Below are positions 27,913 to 38,289 of a DNA stretch of 64,000 bases, piece by piece. Under the pieces are notes generated by a model. It saw nothing but the letters and a program-made list of their open reading frames with translations, searched no databases and had not been told where the DNA came from. Numbering within the stretch: the stretch's first letter is position 1; the number at the start of each line of letters is the position of its first letter. Source of the DNA: Arcticibacter tournemirensis (GTDB lineage: Bacteria; Bacteroidota; Bacteroidia; Sphingobacteriales; Sphingobacteriaceae); NCBI RefSeq assembly GCF_006716645.1, contig NZ_VFPL01000001.1, positions 248,001 through 312,000 of the forward strand. Direction: 5' to 3'. Both the position numbers and the translations under genes were made by a program.

Positions 27913-28647
27913 ATGATACTTGAGATTAACCACGAAAGTCATACGCCCCTGCACAAACAGGCCGAAACACTTATCAGAGAGCTTATTAATAAGCCTGAAT
28001 ATAAGAATGGGAAGCTTCTTCCAAATGAAGTCGAATTGTCTGAACAATTAAAAATTTCCAGGAACACATTACGCCAGGCAATTAATACGTTAGTGATGGA
28101 AGGCTTGCTGGTGAGAAAGAAAGGCGTAGGCACACGTGTCGAAAATAAGAGAATATTCACCGGGGCCAGTAACTGGCTGAGTTTCTCGGAGGAAATGAGA
28201 ATCCTGGGAATAGAGATTCATAATTTCGAATTACAGATCTTCCGGCACGAAGTATCTCCGGAGGCGGCTGCTTTCTTCAACATTAAACAAGGAACAAAAG
28301 TGATGAGACTGGAACGCTTAAGGGGGAAAAAAGAGCATCCTTTTGTGTATTTCACTTCGGAATTTAATCCGCAGATTCCTCTTTCCGCTTCTGAAAATTA
28401 TAATCGCCCGCTTTATGAGATCCTCGAGTCAGATTACGGGATTATTGCTCAAACCTCGAAAGAGGAGATAAGCGCAGCAGCAGCAGATAACTTCATTGCT
28501 TCTAAACTGGAAATTAAACATGGCGTTCCAATCTTGGTCAGGAAAAGATATGTGTTTGACATCTACAATAATCCTATTGAATACAACGTAGGATGTTATC
28601 GCGCAGATTCATTCACCTACACGATTGAAAGCAAGAGGAATGTTTGA
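27913..28647 (+). CDS. GntR-family transcriptional regulator with UTRA domain
   Basis: This is a sugar-responsive repressor or activator of the HutC subfamily. Residues about 8-75 form the winged helix (LLPNEVELSEQLKISRNTLRQAI, then LLVRKKGVGTRV). Residues about 95-235 form the UTRA effector domain (GTKVMRLERLRG, PFVYFTSEFNP, LVRKRYVFDIYNNPIEYNVGCYRAD). The start at 27913 (MILEINHES) was preferred over the upstream in-frame TTG at 27883 because the latter lies inside the promoter region. It is divergent from manA and almost certainly controls the mannan operon, with a phosphosugar as probable effector. Confidence 0.92.
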   Translation: MILEINHESHTPLHKQAETLIRELINKPEYKNGKLLPNEVELSEQLKISRNTLRQAINTLVMEGLLVRKKGVGTRVENKRIFTGASNWLSFSEEMRILGIEIHNFELQIFRHEVSPEAAAFFNIKQGTKVMRLERLRGKKEHPFVYFTSEFNPQIPLSASENYNRPLYEILESDYGIIAQTSKEEISAAAADNFIASKLEIKHGVPILVRKRYVFDIYNNPIEYNVGCYRADSFTYTIESKRNV

Positions 28648-28719
28648 ACATACTTATCAGGAGTGGCTCAGCTCATAACTGAGGTGCCGACAAGGATACG
28701 AAACTGACAACGATTTATA

Positions 28720-28755
28720 AGAAAAGCCGCTCAGTTTATCACTGGCGGCTTTTCT
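28720..28755. terminator. Bidirectional hairpin terminator between gntR and tRNA-Arg
   Basis: A perfect 11-bp inverted repeat (AGAAAAGCCGC at 28720-28730 and GCGGCTTTTCT at 28745-28755) encloses a 14-nt loop. T-rich tracts lie on both strands. It is 3 bp past the tRNA 3' end on the minus strand and 73 bp past the GntR stop on the plus strand, so it can stop both transcripts. Confidence 0.72.
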
Positions 28756-28757
28756 GG

Positions 28758-28829
28758 TAGCCCCGACGGGAATCGAACCCATATCTAAAGTTTAGGAAAC
28801 TTCTATTCTATCCGTTGAACTACAGGGCC
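28758..28829 (-). tRNA. tRNA-Arg (anticodon CCT)
   Basis: The 72-nt cloverleaf can be folded by eye. The acceptor stem GGCCCTG pairs with CGGGGCT with two G-U pairs, and the discriminator is A. The D-stem is GTTC/GAAT, the anticodon stem GAAGT/ACTTT with loop TTCCTAA (anticodon CCT), the variable loop has 4 nt and the T-arm is ATGGG-TTCGATT-CCCGT. CCA is not encoded. It starts 5 nt after the metG stop codon on the same strand. Confidence 0.93.
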
Positions 28830-28834
28830 AACTG

Positions 28835-30895
28835 TTACCGGATCACACTACCATTAGCAGCACTTTCGCCCGGAGTTACAAAAATAAGTTTTCCATCCGG
28901 ATTTTCCGACATCAAAATCATTCCTTTTGAAACAATTCCTTTAATTTCCCTCGGCTCGAGGTTCACAAGAATGCTTACCTGCTTGCCAACAATCGCTTCC
29001 GGTTCAAAATATTCAGCAATACCTGAAACTACGGTCCTGGTATCCAGACCGGTATCTATAGTAAGTTTCAGGAGTTTTTTCGTCTTAGCGACCTTCTCTG
29101 CTGCAAGGATAGTTCCCACGCGAATATCCATCGCCGAAAACTGATCGTAATTTACATTCTCCTTAGCCGGGCTTACTTCAACAGCTGCAACAACCTCCTG
29201 CGCTTTATTCAGGAGCTTTTCAAGCTGCTTCTCAATCACCGCATCTTCAACCTTTTCAAAAAGGAGCTCCGGCGTATTCAACTGATGTCCGTCTTCAAAG
29301 CTGATCTTCTCATCATAAGAAAATGCATCACCCGAAAGGTTCAACATAGAGAAGATCTTTTTGGAGGCCGAAGGTAAAAATGGCTGAGCCAGCACTCCTA
29401 AATGCGCAATGATATGAAGACAGTTCTGCAGCACTTCCCGTGTAGCCGCAGGATCTGTTTTAAATGTCTTCCAGGGCTCCTTATCTGTAAGGTACTTATT
29501 TCCCAGGCGTGCAACGTCCATCAATTCCGATAGTGCCTGCCGGAATTTATAATTTTCAATACTTTCCTGGATTGAATCGTATGCTTTCCCAATCTGACCG
29601 TAAAGAACTTCGTCTTTCAGGTCTGCGAGGCCTTCTACTTTCCCCTCATAATATTTATGCATCAGGATCATCACCCGGTTCACAAAATTACCAAGGATTG
29701 CAACCAGCTCGTTATTTACCCGTGCCTGATAATCTCTCCAGGTAAACTCACTGTCAGACGTTTCGGGCAGGATAGAAGTAAGCACATATCGAAGTTCATC
29801 CTGCTTTCCGGGGAATTCTTCCAGATACTCGTGCAGCCAAACCGCATGATTCCGCGAAGTAGAAAGCTTATCGCCCTCCAGATTCAGGAATTCATTAGCC
29901 GGTACGTTTTCGGGAAGGATATATTCACCATGTGCATGAAGAATAGATGGGAAGGTGATACAATGGAAAACGATATTGTCTTTTCCGATAAAATGGATCA
30001 GACAGGAATTGTCTTCCTCATTCTCCTGCCGTTTCCAGTATTTTTGCCAGTCTTTATTGTTATCCGCGGCCCACTGTTTTGTAGCAGAGATATAACCGAT
30101 AGGGGCATCAAGCCACACATAAAGCTTCTTGCCTTTCGCTTCCTCTAAGGGAACATCAATCCCCCAGTCGAGGTCACGGGTCATAGAGCGTGGCTGCAAA
30201 CCCGCCTTCAGCCAGGAGCTGCACTGACCGTATACATTGGTCTTCCACTTATTCTTTTTGCCTTCTAAAAGCCATTCTTCAAGCCAGGGCTGATATTTAT
30301 CCAGGGGAAGGTACCAATGTTTGGTTAATCTTAACACGGGAGCCTTACCGCTCAAGGTCGATTTCGGATTAATGAGATCGGTCGGGCTCAACGATGTTCC
30401 GCATTTTTCACACTGATCTCCGTAGGCACCATCGTTCCCACAGTTAGGGCAGGTACCTGTTATATATCTGTCGGCCAGAAACTGATCAAATTCTGCATCA
30501 TAATACTGCTCAGATTCCTTCTCAATAAATTCTCCTTTTTTGTAAAGATTGAGAAAAAACTCCTGTGAAAGATCATGGTGAACAGGCGAGGAGGTACGGT
30601 GATAAATATCGAAAGCAATCCCGAACTGTTCAAAACTCTCTTTTATCTGCTGATGATACTTATCGATGATCTGCTGAGGCGTGATCCCTTCTTTCTTAGC
30701 CTTAATGGTTATCGCTGCGCCATGCTCATCCGAGCCGCACACCCAAACAACGTCCTTCTTCCGGAGGCGAAGGTGCCTTACAAAAATATCAGCCGGAATA
30801 TATGCACCAGCAAGATGGCCAATATGAAGAGGTCCGTTTGCATAAGGCAAAGCGGAAGTAACAGTATATCGTTTAAATTTATTTAAATCAGACAT
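28835..30895 (-). CDS. metG: Methionyl-tRNA synthetase
   Basis: This 686-aa class I aminoacyl-tRNA synthetase charges tRNA-Met. The HIGH motif is at residues 24-27. A zinc-knuckle insert contains [18 protein letters not shown]. The KMSKS loop is replaced by KLSTS (about residue 338), as in other Bacteroidota MetRS. An anticodon-binding helical domain and a C-terminal EMAP/Arc1-like tRNA-binding domain (about 580-686, [17 protein letters not shown]) follow. A TATCTTTG promoter box lies 25 nt upstream. tRNA-Arg(CCT) lies directly downstream, probably on the same transcript. Confidence 0.97.
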   Translation of the reverse strand: MSDLNKFKRYTVTSALPYANGPLHIGHLAGAYIPADIFVRHLRLRKKDVVWVCGSDEHGAAITIKAKKEGITPQQIIDKYHQQIKESFEQFGIAFDIYHRTSSPVHHDLSQEFFLNLYKKGEFIEKESEQYYDAEFDQFLADRYITGTCPNCGNDGAYGDQCEKCGTSLSPTDLINPKSTLSGKAPVLRLTKHWYLPLDKYQPWLEEWLLEGKKNKWKTNVYGQCSSWLKAGLQPRSMTRDLDWGIDVPLEEAKGKKLYVWLDAPIGYISATKQWAADNNKDWQKYWKRQENEEDNSCLIHFIGKDNIVFHCITFPSILHAHGEYILPENVPANEFLNLEGDKLSTSRNHAVWLHEYLEEFPGKQDELRYVLTSILPETSDSEFTWRDYQARVNNELVAILGNFVNRVMILMHKYYEGKVEGLADLKDEVLYGQIGKAYDSIQESIENYKFRQALSELMDVARLGNKYLTDKEPWKTFKTDPAATREVLQNCLHIIAHLGVLAQPFLPSASKKIFSMLNLSGDAFSYDEKISFEDGHQLNTPELLFEKVEDAVIEKQLEKLLNKAQEVVAAVEVSPAKENVNYDQFSAMDIRVGTILAAEKVAKTKKLLKLTIDTGLDTRTVVSGIAEYFEPEAIVGKQVSILVNLEPREIKGIVSKGMILMSENPDGKLIFVTPGESAANGSVIR

Positions 30896-30920
30896 TAAAA
30901 ATATATTGTGGATAACCGGG

Positions 30921-30928
30921 CAAAGATA
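30921..30928 (-). promoter_or_regulatory. Candidate -7 promoter element for metG
   Basis: The minus strand reads TATCTTTG (consensus TAnnTTTG), 25 nt before the metG ATG. No clear -33 TTTG is seen at N19; the corresponding stretch begins TTTTC. Confidence 0.45.
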
Positions 30929-31025
30929 CAGATTGAGGCTGAGAAAATATAAGCCCTTTCTTTCGGCTTATTGCATAAAACCCTTCAAAAACTCTTAACT
31001 TTCGACCCACAACTTTCAACTTCGT

Positions 31026-31916
31026 ATGATAGCACCCCCATATCTGAAAAAAGGCGATAAAATCGCCATCACCTGTCCGGCTAAGAGCTTACCCTCAGAT
31101 ATTGATACAGCCATACAGATGTTAGAGTCATGGGGACTAGAAGTAGTGATTGGAGAAACGGTTACTGTGACCTACCACCAGTTTGCCGGCACTGATGAGC
31201 TGCGCACCAAAGATCTGCAGCGATTTCTTGACGACGAGTCCATAAAGGCCATCGTTGCTGCCCGAGGGGGATATGGTACCATCCGGATCATCGATCAACT
31301 TGACTTTTCAAGGTTCTGCCAGAATCCAAAGTGGCTGGTCGGATTCAGCGACATAACTGTACTTCACAGTCATATTCATGCCACCTGCGGAGTGCAGACC
31401 ATTCACGGACAAATGCCTTTAAACGTCCCAGATGCTACAAAGCCCTCACTTGAGTCGCTGAGAAAAGCCCTGTTCGGCGAGCCCCTTCATTATGAATATG
31501 AAAGCCAAACACCCGGTCGTGACGGCGAGGCTGAAGGCATCCTGATAGGAGGAAACCTTACCCTGCTGATGATGATGGGTGGATCCATCTCTGAGATGGA
31601 TTACTTGGATAAAATCCTTTTCATTGAGGATGTAGGGGAATACCTTTATTCCATCGACCGCATGCTCTGGCAGCTAAAACGTGCAGGCAAGCTTGCAAAA
31701 TTAAAAGGTCTGATAATAGGAGGGTTTACAGACGTAAAAGACAACGCCATCCCTTTCGGCCAGACAGTACCTGAAATTGTGATGAACCTCGTGAAAGAAT
31801 ACGACTATCCGGTTTGCTTTGACTTCCCGGCAGGGCATATTGATAATAATTATGCGCTGAGATTAGGGGAAAAGCTACGACTGAATGTAACAGAAAAAAC
31901 TGTCTTTATAAAATAA
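31026..31916 (+). CDS. ldcA: LD-carboxypeptidase (peptidase S66)
   Basis: This cytoplasmic enzyme removes the terminal D-Ala from murein tetrapeptides during peptidoglycan recycling. The N-terminal KKGDKIAITCPA and the ARGGYGTIRIIDQLD block are family-typical. The nucleophile is S108 in VGFSDIT, and the C-terminal FPAGHIDNNYALRLGE carries the catalytic His. The length, 296 aa, is normal. There is no signal peptide. It is a single gene, divergent from metG and convergent with the MG2 protein gene. Confidence 0.93.
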   Translation: MIAPPYLKKGDKIAITCPAKSLPSDIDTAIQMLESWGLEVVIGETVTVTYHQFAGTDELRTKDLQRFLDDESIKAIVAARGGYGTIRIIDQLDFSRFCQNPKWLVGFSDITVLHSHIHATCGVQTIHGQMPLNVPDATKPSLESLRKALFGEPLHYEYESQTPGRDGEAEGILIGGNLTLLMMMGGSISEMDYLDKILFIEDVGEYLYSIDRMLWQLKRAGKLAKLKGLIIGGFTDVKDNAIPFGQTVPEIVMNLVKEYDYPVCFDFPAGHIDNNYALRLGEKLRLNVTEKTVFIK

Positions 31917-31957
31917 ATATCTGCCCTTTCAAAGTAAATATTACAAGTAATAGAGCT

Positions 31958-34342
31958 TCACTTCACATTAAAAGTAAAAACATGGTTAACAAAAGATCCG
32001 TCATCAGTTACTCCCTGTAAACTTCCGATATATGTTCCTTTCTGGTCTGAAGTATAGAATTCTATAAATGTCTTTCCATCTGAAGAATCAGTAACGATAT
32101 CGGGAGACCAAAATAAAAGATTTCTGAAGTCAGGAAGAGGACTGGATACTTGTTCGGTTGTTACATACTGAGGCGAATAAAACTTTCTTTCTTCCAGCAT
32201 GCCTTCATAGTCAACCACAGTATCATTTGGATCGAGCTGAAAACCATCCAGATTCCCCTGATAGGTTTTGAAAGACACTATTCCATCGAAAGAAGTGGGC
32301 CCCCAGTAATACCGGTGCCCGACAACATCAATAGACCTGATCTTAAGCGGATCGTAACGAAGTATTTTACTGGATTGAAAAACAGGCACACCGTCAACCA
32401 GCATTAATGGTTCAGTATTAAACAATCCCACTCCTCCCAGATCAGATAATGTAAGCTTTAAGCTTCCCTCTTTTCTTTGCAACCATATTTCTGGTATATA
32501 CTCGCGGAAAACTTCTTCTGTTGTCGCAAATCTGGTATAACTGTCAAGTAAATAGGTTTTTTCCGGTTTACCGAAAAACGCAGCAGAGTCAATTTCAGGT
32601 GCTATATATCTGTTTTCTTTACTTTCCCAAAAGATATTCCGAACCACCCTGTTTAAATTTGCACGCCAAATGCCTTTTTCCAGACTATCAGTAAATGGAG
32701 AAAAAACAGGGATGTCAGCTTTTGTATAACTACTAAAATAGGGGCTAAGAAGATCTATTTTATACTTGTCCGCATTGTCAGGGTACAGTTGCAGAATAAA
32801 TTCGTTTCTTCCATATATATCCTTTGTGTTGAATCTTACAACACCTGCACTGTCACTTTTTGCTGTAAACAACTGCACTCTTTTTCCCGGAATAGATAAA
32901 AATGCAATAACGTCAGATGCAGGCTTGTTATTTACATCTTTAATCAATGCCTGCACCAGGTGTCCTTCATATTCCGGCACATGCGATATCTTTTCAGTAC
33001 TAAAGCCAATCTGCCCGTAAGCCAGCATCAGGTTATCAACCAATATATCTTTCCTGGCTTCCCTCTCTTCAAAGTAACTCTCGGGATCCTCTACAGATCC
33101 CCTTAATTCAGATGTCAGCAACATATATGATACTATATCAGCTGCCCTAATATTCAAATTAGAAGGGGCATAGAATACCGACACAGATAAGCTAGATGCG
33201 AGAGATTTTTTCTGGCCGTTCTTAACCGAGATATCCAGATTTACTTTTTGTCTCCTGGAGAAAGTATCTGAATTAAGATGGGAAACTACCTCCGCATTGT
33301 CATTCGGAAATTTAAAATATAACCGCTCCCCGACTGGTTTTCTGCGTTCATCAAATAATGTGAAACAAGTAACCCCGGCCAGCAAATTCTTCATGTCAAC
33401 GAAAAAAGTGGCTGATCCATCTGAAAGCATCTGCTGATCAGCGAACCTGATTGCATTATGCGTGTGTCCAACCAGATATACTCTTGATGAGGCTGAACCA
33501 TTAGATTTAACACTGATTCTAATTTTACCCGGCGAATCCGTTTCTGCTCTCATCACATATCCACTTTCGAGGATTTCAGGCAGCTGAGCAACTATAGACC
33601 GGCCATCTTCACTTACAATAAGAATGCGATACTTTTCATTTATATCCGGAGTAAATTTAAAAGTGCCTATACCAAATTTCTCAGGTTTGAAACGCAAAAT
33701 AGTATCGCTTTTTCCTTTAATAATCGTTCCTCTAAACTGAATCCCTTTATTGTCAGCCCCGGTTACTTTAAAAGCAATTTTACTCTCTATTCCATTCACC
33801 AGATTACCACCTTCGGGAATCAAACTGACGTTAAGAGCATTTTCCGGCGAAATATGAATACTATCCTTTGTTCCTTGTGTATTTATGATACAAATACTCT
33901 TTTTAAAGAAGTTCTCCAAGCCAAAATTCTTCATGATGCTGGTGTACGCCCTAAACTGATAATTACCGGAAGGCAAGCCAGGAGGAAGAGTTACAGATCC
34001 TTTTCCTGTCCCTCCTTTTAATGATATTTTCGCCTGTAGAACTGCCCCTTTTTCCTTACTGATCAACTCAGCATACAACACCTTACTTACATCCGATAAT
34101 TTAGAATTACTTGTTGTCACATATGCTTTAAACCATAATACTTCCCCAGTCAAATAGGCCTCCCTATCAGTATGCACATAAACCTTTTCCCGTAAAATCC
34201 TTGTATTTTCCTTGTTTATAACAGCCTCAACCGACAGCAAATCCTGTGATTGAGACCTCACAAGAACCGGCAAAAAAGCATTCAAACAGAATAACAATGC
34301 TGCCCTTTTATACGGTTTTAAATCTCTTATTTTATTGAACAT
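31958..34342 (-). CDS. MG2-domain exported protein with TonB-plug-like C terminus
   Basis: This 794-aa exported protein has a signal sequence at about 14-31. Residues 45-150 match the alpha-2-macroglobulin MG2 type (YVHTDREAYLTGEVLWFKAYV; LPSGNYQFRAYTSIM). Several beta-sandwich domains follow. The last quarter (LMLVDGVPVF, IRSIDVVGHRYYWG, DGIVSFKTYQG) resembles a TonB-receptor plug without a barrel. Such proteins accompany DUF4249 lipoproteins and TonB receptors in Bacteroidota, and it is 8 bp after the DUF4249 gene here. The molecular function is unknown; a role in an envelope complex is inferred. Confidence 0.8.
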   Translation of the reverse strand: MFNKIRDLKPYKRAALLFCLNAFLPVLVRSQSQDLLSVEAVINKENTRILREKVYVHTDREAYLTGEVLWFKAYVTTSNSKLSDVSKVLYAELISKEKGAVLQAKISLKGGTGKGSVTLPPGLPSGNYQFRAYTSIMKNFGLENFFKKSICIINTQGTKDSIHISPENALNVSLIPEGGNLVNGIESKIAFKVTGADNKGIQFRGTIIKGKSDTILRFKPEKFGIGTFKFTPDINEKYRILIVSEDGRSIVAQLPEILESGYVMRAETDSPGKIRISVKSNGSASSRVYLVGHTHNAIRFADQQMLSDGSATFFVDMKNLLAGVTCFTLFDERRKPVGERLYFKFPNDNAEVVSHLNSDTFSRRQKVNLDISVKNGQKKSLASSLSVSVFYAPSNLNIRAADIVSYMLLTSELRGSVEDPESYFEEREARKDILVDNLMLAYGQIGFSTEKISHVPEYEGHLVQALIKDVNNKPASDVIAFLSIPGKRVQLFTAKSDSAGVVRFNTKDIYGRNEFILQLYPDNADKYKIDLLSPYFSSYTKADIPVFSPFTDSLEKGIWRANLNRVVRNIFWESKENRYIAPEIDSAAFFGKPEKTYLLDSYTRFATTEEVFREYIPEIWLQRKEGSLKLTLSDLGGVGLFNTEPLMLVDGVPVFQSSKILRYDPLKIRSIDVVGHRYYWGPTSFDGIVSFKTYQGNLDGFQLDPNDTVVDYEGMLEERKFYSPQYVTTEQVSSPLPDFRNLLFWSPDIVTDSSDGKTFIEFYTSDQKGTYIGSLQGVTDDGSFVNHVFTFNVK

Positions 34343-34350
34343 CTTAAAAT

Positions 34351-35490
34351 TTATGGCCAGAATGATGGTTTTTTATTTGTGCCGCTCAATGTGCAATCAA
34401 TGCATGTAACGGAAGCCCCCGTATATCGGGTTTGGCCGTCCCTAAAATATTTACCTACAGGATCAACCTGGCCCCCATGAAAAGCAGCTTTCAAACTATC
34501 CGGGTTATCCAGCACATCAACGGTAAAGCAATCAGGCCTATAACGCCATGGCTGAACCTGGGCATTGGATATGAAGATCCTTCTCTCACGTGGAACACAA
34601 GCTCCTACATATCCAATTACCACTTCATCTTTATCAGAAACGCAATGGATATTCCCCGGTATTTCGGAAGGTTGAGGATCGAATATACTCCCAAGTTCTT
34701 CCGTATTCTTCTTTATTTTCTGCCAGTACTGATATTCTTCTTGGGTCATCACATACTGTTTTACCAAAACACTGTATAAAACGCTCAAATACCATGAATT
34801 CATCGGGATATTTAAAAGTTGATAGTGATCAACCTGATCTTTACTCAGGTTTACAGTCGATTTGATAATTACAGTAGAAGAACTTTGACTCTTCCAGCAC
34901 TGAAAAATATCATTGCTGTTGATCCGGTCAATAATAAAAGGCTCCTCATAATCATAATTAGAAATATACGGAGAATGGAACTCCCAGGTCTGTTCATACA
35001 GCCATCGGTAGTAGCGCCCACGATTTTCATCATCATGAGCATTGACGCTTATTGAAACACCATCTGCATTTTTTGCCCAGGTAACGCTATCAATTTCCGG
35101 CGTATTCTTTAATGCAACAAAATCAGAAAGATACTCTTTCCCATTAGACGTTTTGATCCTCAGCCTGTATTTCTTATCCACCTGTAAATTAGTCAGGGTG
35201 GCCGAATAAACGCCGTTTTCCTCTTCAGCTAAACCAAACTTACTGTTATCTTCGTCCTCTACTGTCAAAATGGCTTTGGCCTCTCCCTTAACTTTAGTAT
35301 CCTTCAGATCTGCTGTTCTCGAAAGTTTGATGACGGTTTTATTATCTCCATTAAAGATCGTTCCTTCAACCACCAGATAATATGCCCCTGACTTATCCAC
35401 ATCCGGATAATATGGCTCTTTACAGGATGTCATACAGATCAATACGATGACCGGTAATATAACCGCTTTTATTAATTCCTTTCTTCGCAT
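34351..35490 (-). CDS. DUF4249 lipoprotein
   Basis: This 379-aa lipoprotein has a signal ending CMTSC, followed by KEPYYPDVDKSGAYYLVVEGTI, a standard DUF4249 start. Ig-like strands (LTVEDEDNSKFGL, YSATLTNLQVDKKYRLRIKTSNGKEYLS) fill the first 140 residues. A C-terminal cysteine pair (ASVTCIDCTLSG) is notable. Its start codon follows the TonB-receptor stop by 1 bp, so translational coupling is likely. DUF4249 proteins are thought to be accessory envelope proteins of the neighbouring receptor. Substrate unknown. Confidence 0.88.
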   Translation of the reverse strand: MRRKELIKAVILPVIVLICMTSCKEPYYPDVDKSGAYYLVVEGTIFNGDNKTVIKLSRTADLKDTKVKGEAKAILTVEDEDNSKFGLAEEENGVYSATLTNLQVDKKYRLRIKTSNGKEYLSDFVALKNTPEIDSVTWAKNADGVSISVNAHDDENRGRYYRWLYEQTWEFHSPYISNYDYEEPFIIDRINSNDIFQCWKSQSSSTVIIKSTVNLSKDQVDHYQLLNIPMNSWYLSVLYSVLVKQYVMTQEEYQYWQKIKKNTEELGSIFDPQPSEIPGNIHCVSDKDEVVIGYVGACVPRERRIFISNAQVQPWRYRPDCFTVDVLDNPDSLKAAFHGGQVDPVGKYFRDGQTRYTGASVTCIDCTLSGTNKKPSFWP

Positions 35491-35491
35491 C

Positions 35492-38282
35492 TTAAAATCT
35501 GATATTATAGTTAATATAAGGTACAGGACTACTAAAAATAGATAACTTGTATCCGTTTATGATTCCCCCCTCGGTAGTAAAATAAGTAGAATAAGCATTC
35601 TTCCGCGCAGTAAGATTATACACACCTATCGTCCATGAATTATGAGTGGCCTGATGAACTTTATGATTTCCCTCTACATTTACTCCTATATCCATTCTAA
35701 AATAATCGGGTATCCGGTATTCATTCCTGTCAGAATATAGTACCCGCTGCGCCCCTCCATACCAGTATTTACCTATAGGCAAAGTAATGGGTCTGCCTGT
35801 ACTGTATGTTGTATTTAAGGATAAGCTGTACCGGTGAGAAAACCGATAATTACCGATCAATGTAACATCATGAGGTTTATCATAGTTACCCGGATAATAA
35901 GCCCCTCCGTTCACCAGCTCCCCAGCCGTAAGATCATCTGTTTTCAACAATGTACGCGAAAACGTATAGCTAAGCCAGCCATTAATCTTCCCGGCATTCT
36001 TTCTGACCATAAACTCCGCTCCATATGCCTTCCCTTTCGTACTAATTACATCCGTTTCTATATGCGGGTTCAAAATAAGACTAGCCCCGCTTTTGTAATC
36101 AAGGTAGTCCTGCATCCGTTTTATAATATACCTCTACAGACGTCTCTATCGTGTTTGATTTAAAATTCTTATATATGCCGAGGGCAAACTGGTCTCCGTA
36201 CTGAGGCTTAATATTATAGTCACTCAATTTCCATATATCAGTCGGAGCAATGGCAGTTGTATTGGAAAGCATGTGAATATATTGCCTCATGGTATTATAA
36301 CCCGCTTTAACAGAAAGTTCATTTTCAAATATGTACCTGGCCGAGATCCGGTATTCGGGACCATGATAGGTCTTAATAGCCTTATTACGCCCATACGTTA
36401 CAGATTCAAGGGTATTAGCTTCTTCCAGGGGCAAACCGGGAGAATACTTATTCACTGTTTTAGGGCCCAGGCTCTGATAAATGGAGTATCGTATCCCCGC
36501 ATTAATAGACAAACCCGAAGTAATGTCAAATTTATCATTCACATACAGTGCATTCTCCAGGCCTCTTTCATCTTCTATATCCTGTCTGATAATTAAAGAC
36601 TCACCGCCCCGGGGATCAAACGTACCGGGATTCAGTTTGTAATAGATCCCAGATACTCCGGCATTAATGGTATGCTTCTGGCTGGGGTACCAGTTAAAGT
36701 CAGTTTTAAAAGATGCCTGATTGATATTAAACTCCATAGTATAGGATTCTGCCCTCGAAATGTCACTAAAGTTATTATAGCCATAGTTGTCATATCCCGC
36801 CGTAAAAACACTGAACAACTTGTTTCCGAACACATGTTTCCATTTAACAGACAAACTTTGGTTGTTGTAACTATACGTCGTATCACTGTTCAGATTTGAT
36901 TTATCTTTGCTGTAGTAGCCGGTAACATACAAACTATTCCCTTCATTGAATTGATGGCTTAGATGTACATCAAGATCCGAAAAAGAAGCCTTACTTCCCT
37001 TATATTCTGCTTTTCCGGGAAGAGCTTTCAGTAGCCAGTTGGAATACGTGGTTCTGCCTCCGATCATGAAAGAAGTCTTATCTTTCACTAAAGGCCCTTC
37101 TACATTAAATCTGCTTGTCAAAAGACCTATACCTGCCGATCCCGTAAATTTCTTTTTATTGCCATCCCTTGTGTTCACTTCAAGAACAGAAGAAAGCCTT
37201 CCCCCATAATAGGCAGGAATACTGCTTTTATAAAGTTCCACATCCTTTACACTTTCGGGATTAAAAGCAGAAAAGAACCCGAAGAAATGAGAAGGGTTGT
37301 AGATTGTAGCTCCGTTATAAAGAATCAAATTCTGATCCGTCGCGCCTCCTCTCACATTAAATCCGGTACTTGCTTCTCCCACAGATTTAACTCCCGGTAA
37401 AGTTAATACCACACGAAGCACGTCAGCCTCTCCAAAAACTGTTGGTACCTGTTTAATATTCTGCAATGTCAGTTTTTCAACTCCTAACTGCACATTTTTA
37501 ATATTCCGGACTTTTTCAGATGATATTACCACTTCCTTTAAAGTTTGTACCTGATCCAGGGCCTCAATATTCAACCGCCCATTGCCGTATAAATCGATCT
37601 GACGACGCGTATTCCTTATCCCAATCCCGCTTATTGCGAGCATGTAATGGCCTTTGGGCAACTGCAGTGAATAATATCCATACTGATCAGTCACAGTGCC
37701 AGATTTGGAAGGCTCCGCTTTAACGGAGACCCCCGTTAGTGGTTCGCCCGTTCTTGCGTGTCTGACATATCCGGACAGGCTCGCTTCTCCACTTTCAAAA
37801 GTTGAGGTCTTTATCCCTATTTCATATATTTTATTCTCCAGCGTAGCCTTCACAGCAGGTCGTTCTTCATTCGAAGCCTCACTGTTGGGAATAACCTCTT
37901 TCCGGAATACAGCCCCCGGCCGGCTGCTAATTGAAAGAAGAACAGGGGAAAGGGCGGCATCCATCCGTCTTTTATAGGTGATAAAAACATTTTTCTCTTC
38001 CTGATCGACAAGAAAGTAATAAAAAGTATTTCTAAACGCCTTCGCTAAAAGGCTATCCAGGGATACCTGCGACACTTCAATGTTTACCGATAATGAATCC
38101 CGATGTTCCGGGTCATAATAAAAAGTATAACCACCTTTATTTTCCAGTTCTTTGACGAACTGACCCAGCGTCAGATGATTAAATGTACCTGTGATATTTT
38201 CCTTTGTTTCCTGTGCGTAGATTAACTCGCAAATCATTATTGCAGATAAACAGATGAGATATCTCAACTTAATTTTATACAT
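35492..38282 (-). pseudogene. TonB-dependent receptor with STN domain, broken by a 1-nt frameshift
   Basis: Two overlapping frames (36099-38282, 727 aa; 35492-36115, 207 aa) make one receptor of about 929 aa. The signal peptide is followed by an STN/secretin-like domain (about 30-105: LGQFVKELENKGGYTFYYD), a CarboxypepD_reg-like domain (about 168-255), a plug (VLRVVLTLPGVKSVGEASTGFNVRGG) and a barrel. The upstream frame ends YYKTDAGLP. Removing one A from the AAAA run at 36119-36122 gives YYKRMQDYLDYKSG and restores the reading frame into the last barrel strands (VPYINYNIRF). The lesion is either a sequencing error in a short homopolymer or a true inactivation. It is flanked at 1-8 bp by same-strand genes. 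Confidence 0.85.
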
Positions 38283-38289
38283 ACCTATT

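Noticed and set aside
28667-28683. Small hairpin CTCAG-CTCATAA-CTGAG after gntR considered as an sRNA or attenuator
   Set aside because: Only a 5-bp stem with no T run; the strong hairpin 37 bp further on explains termination.
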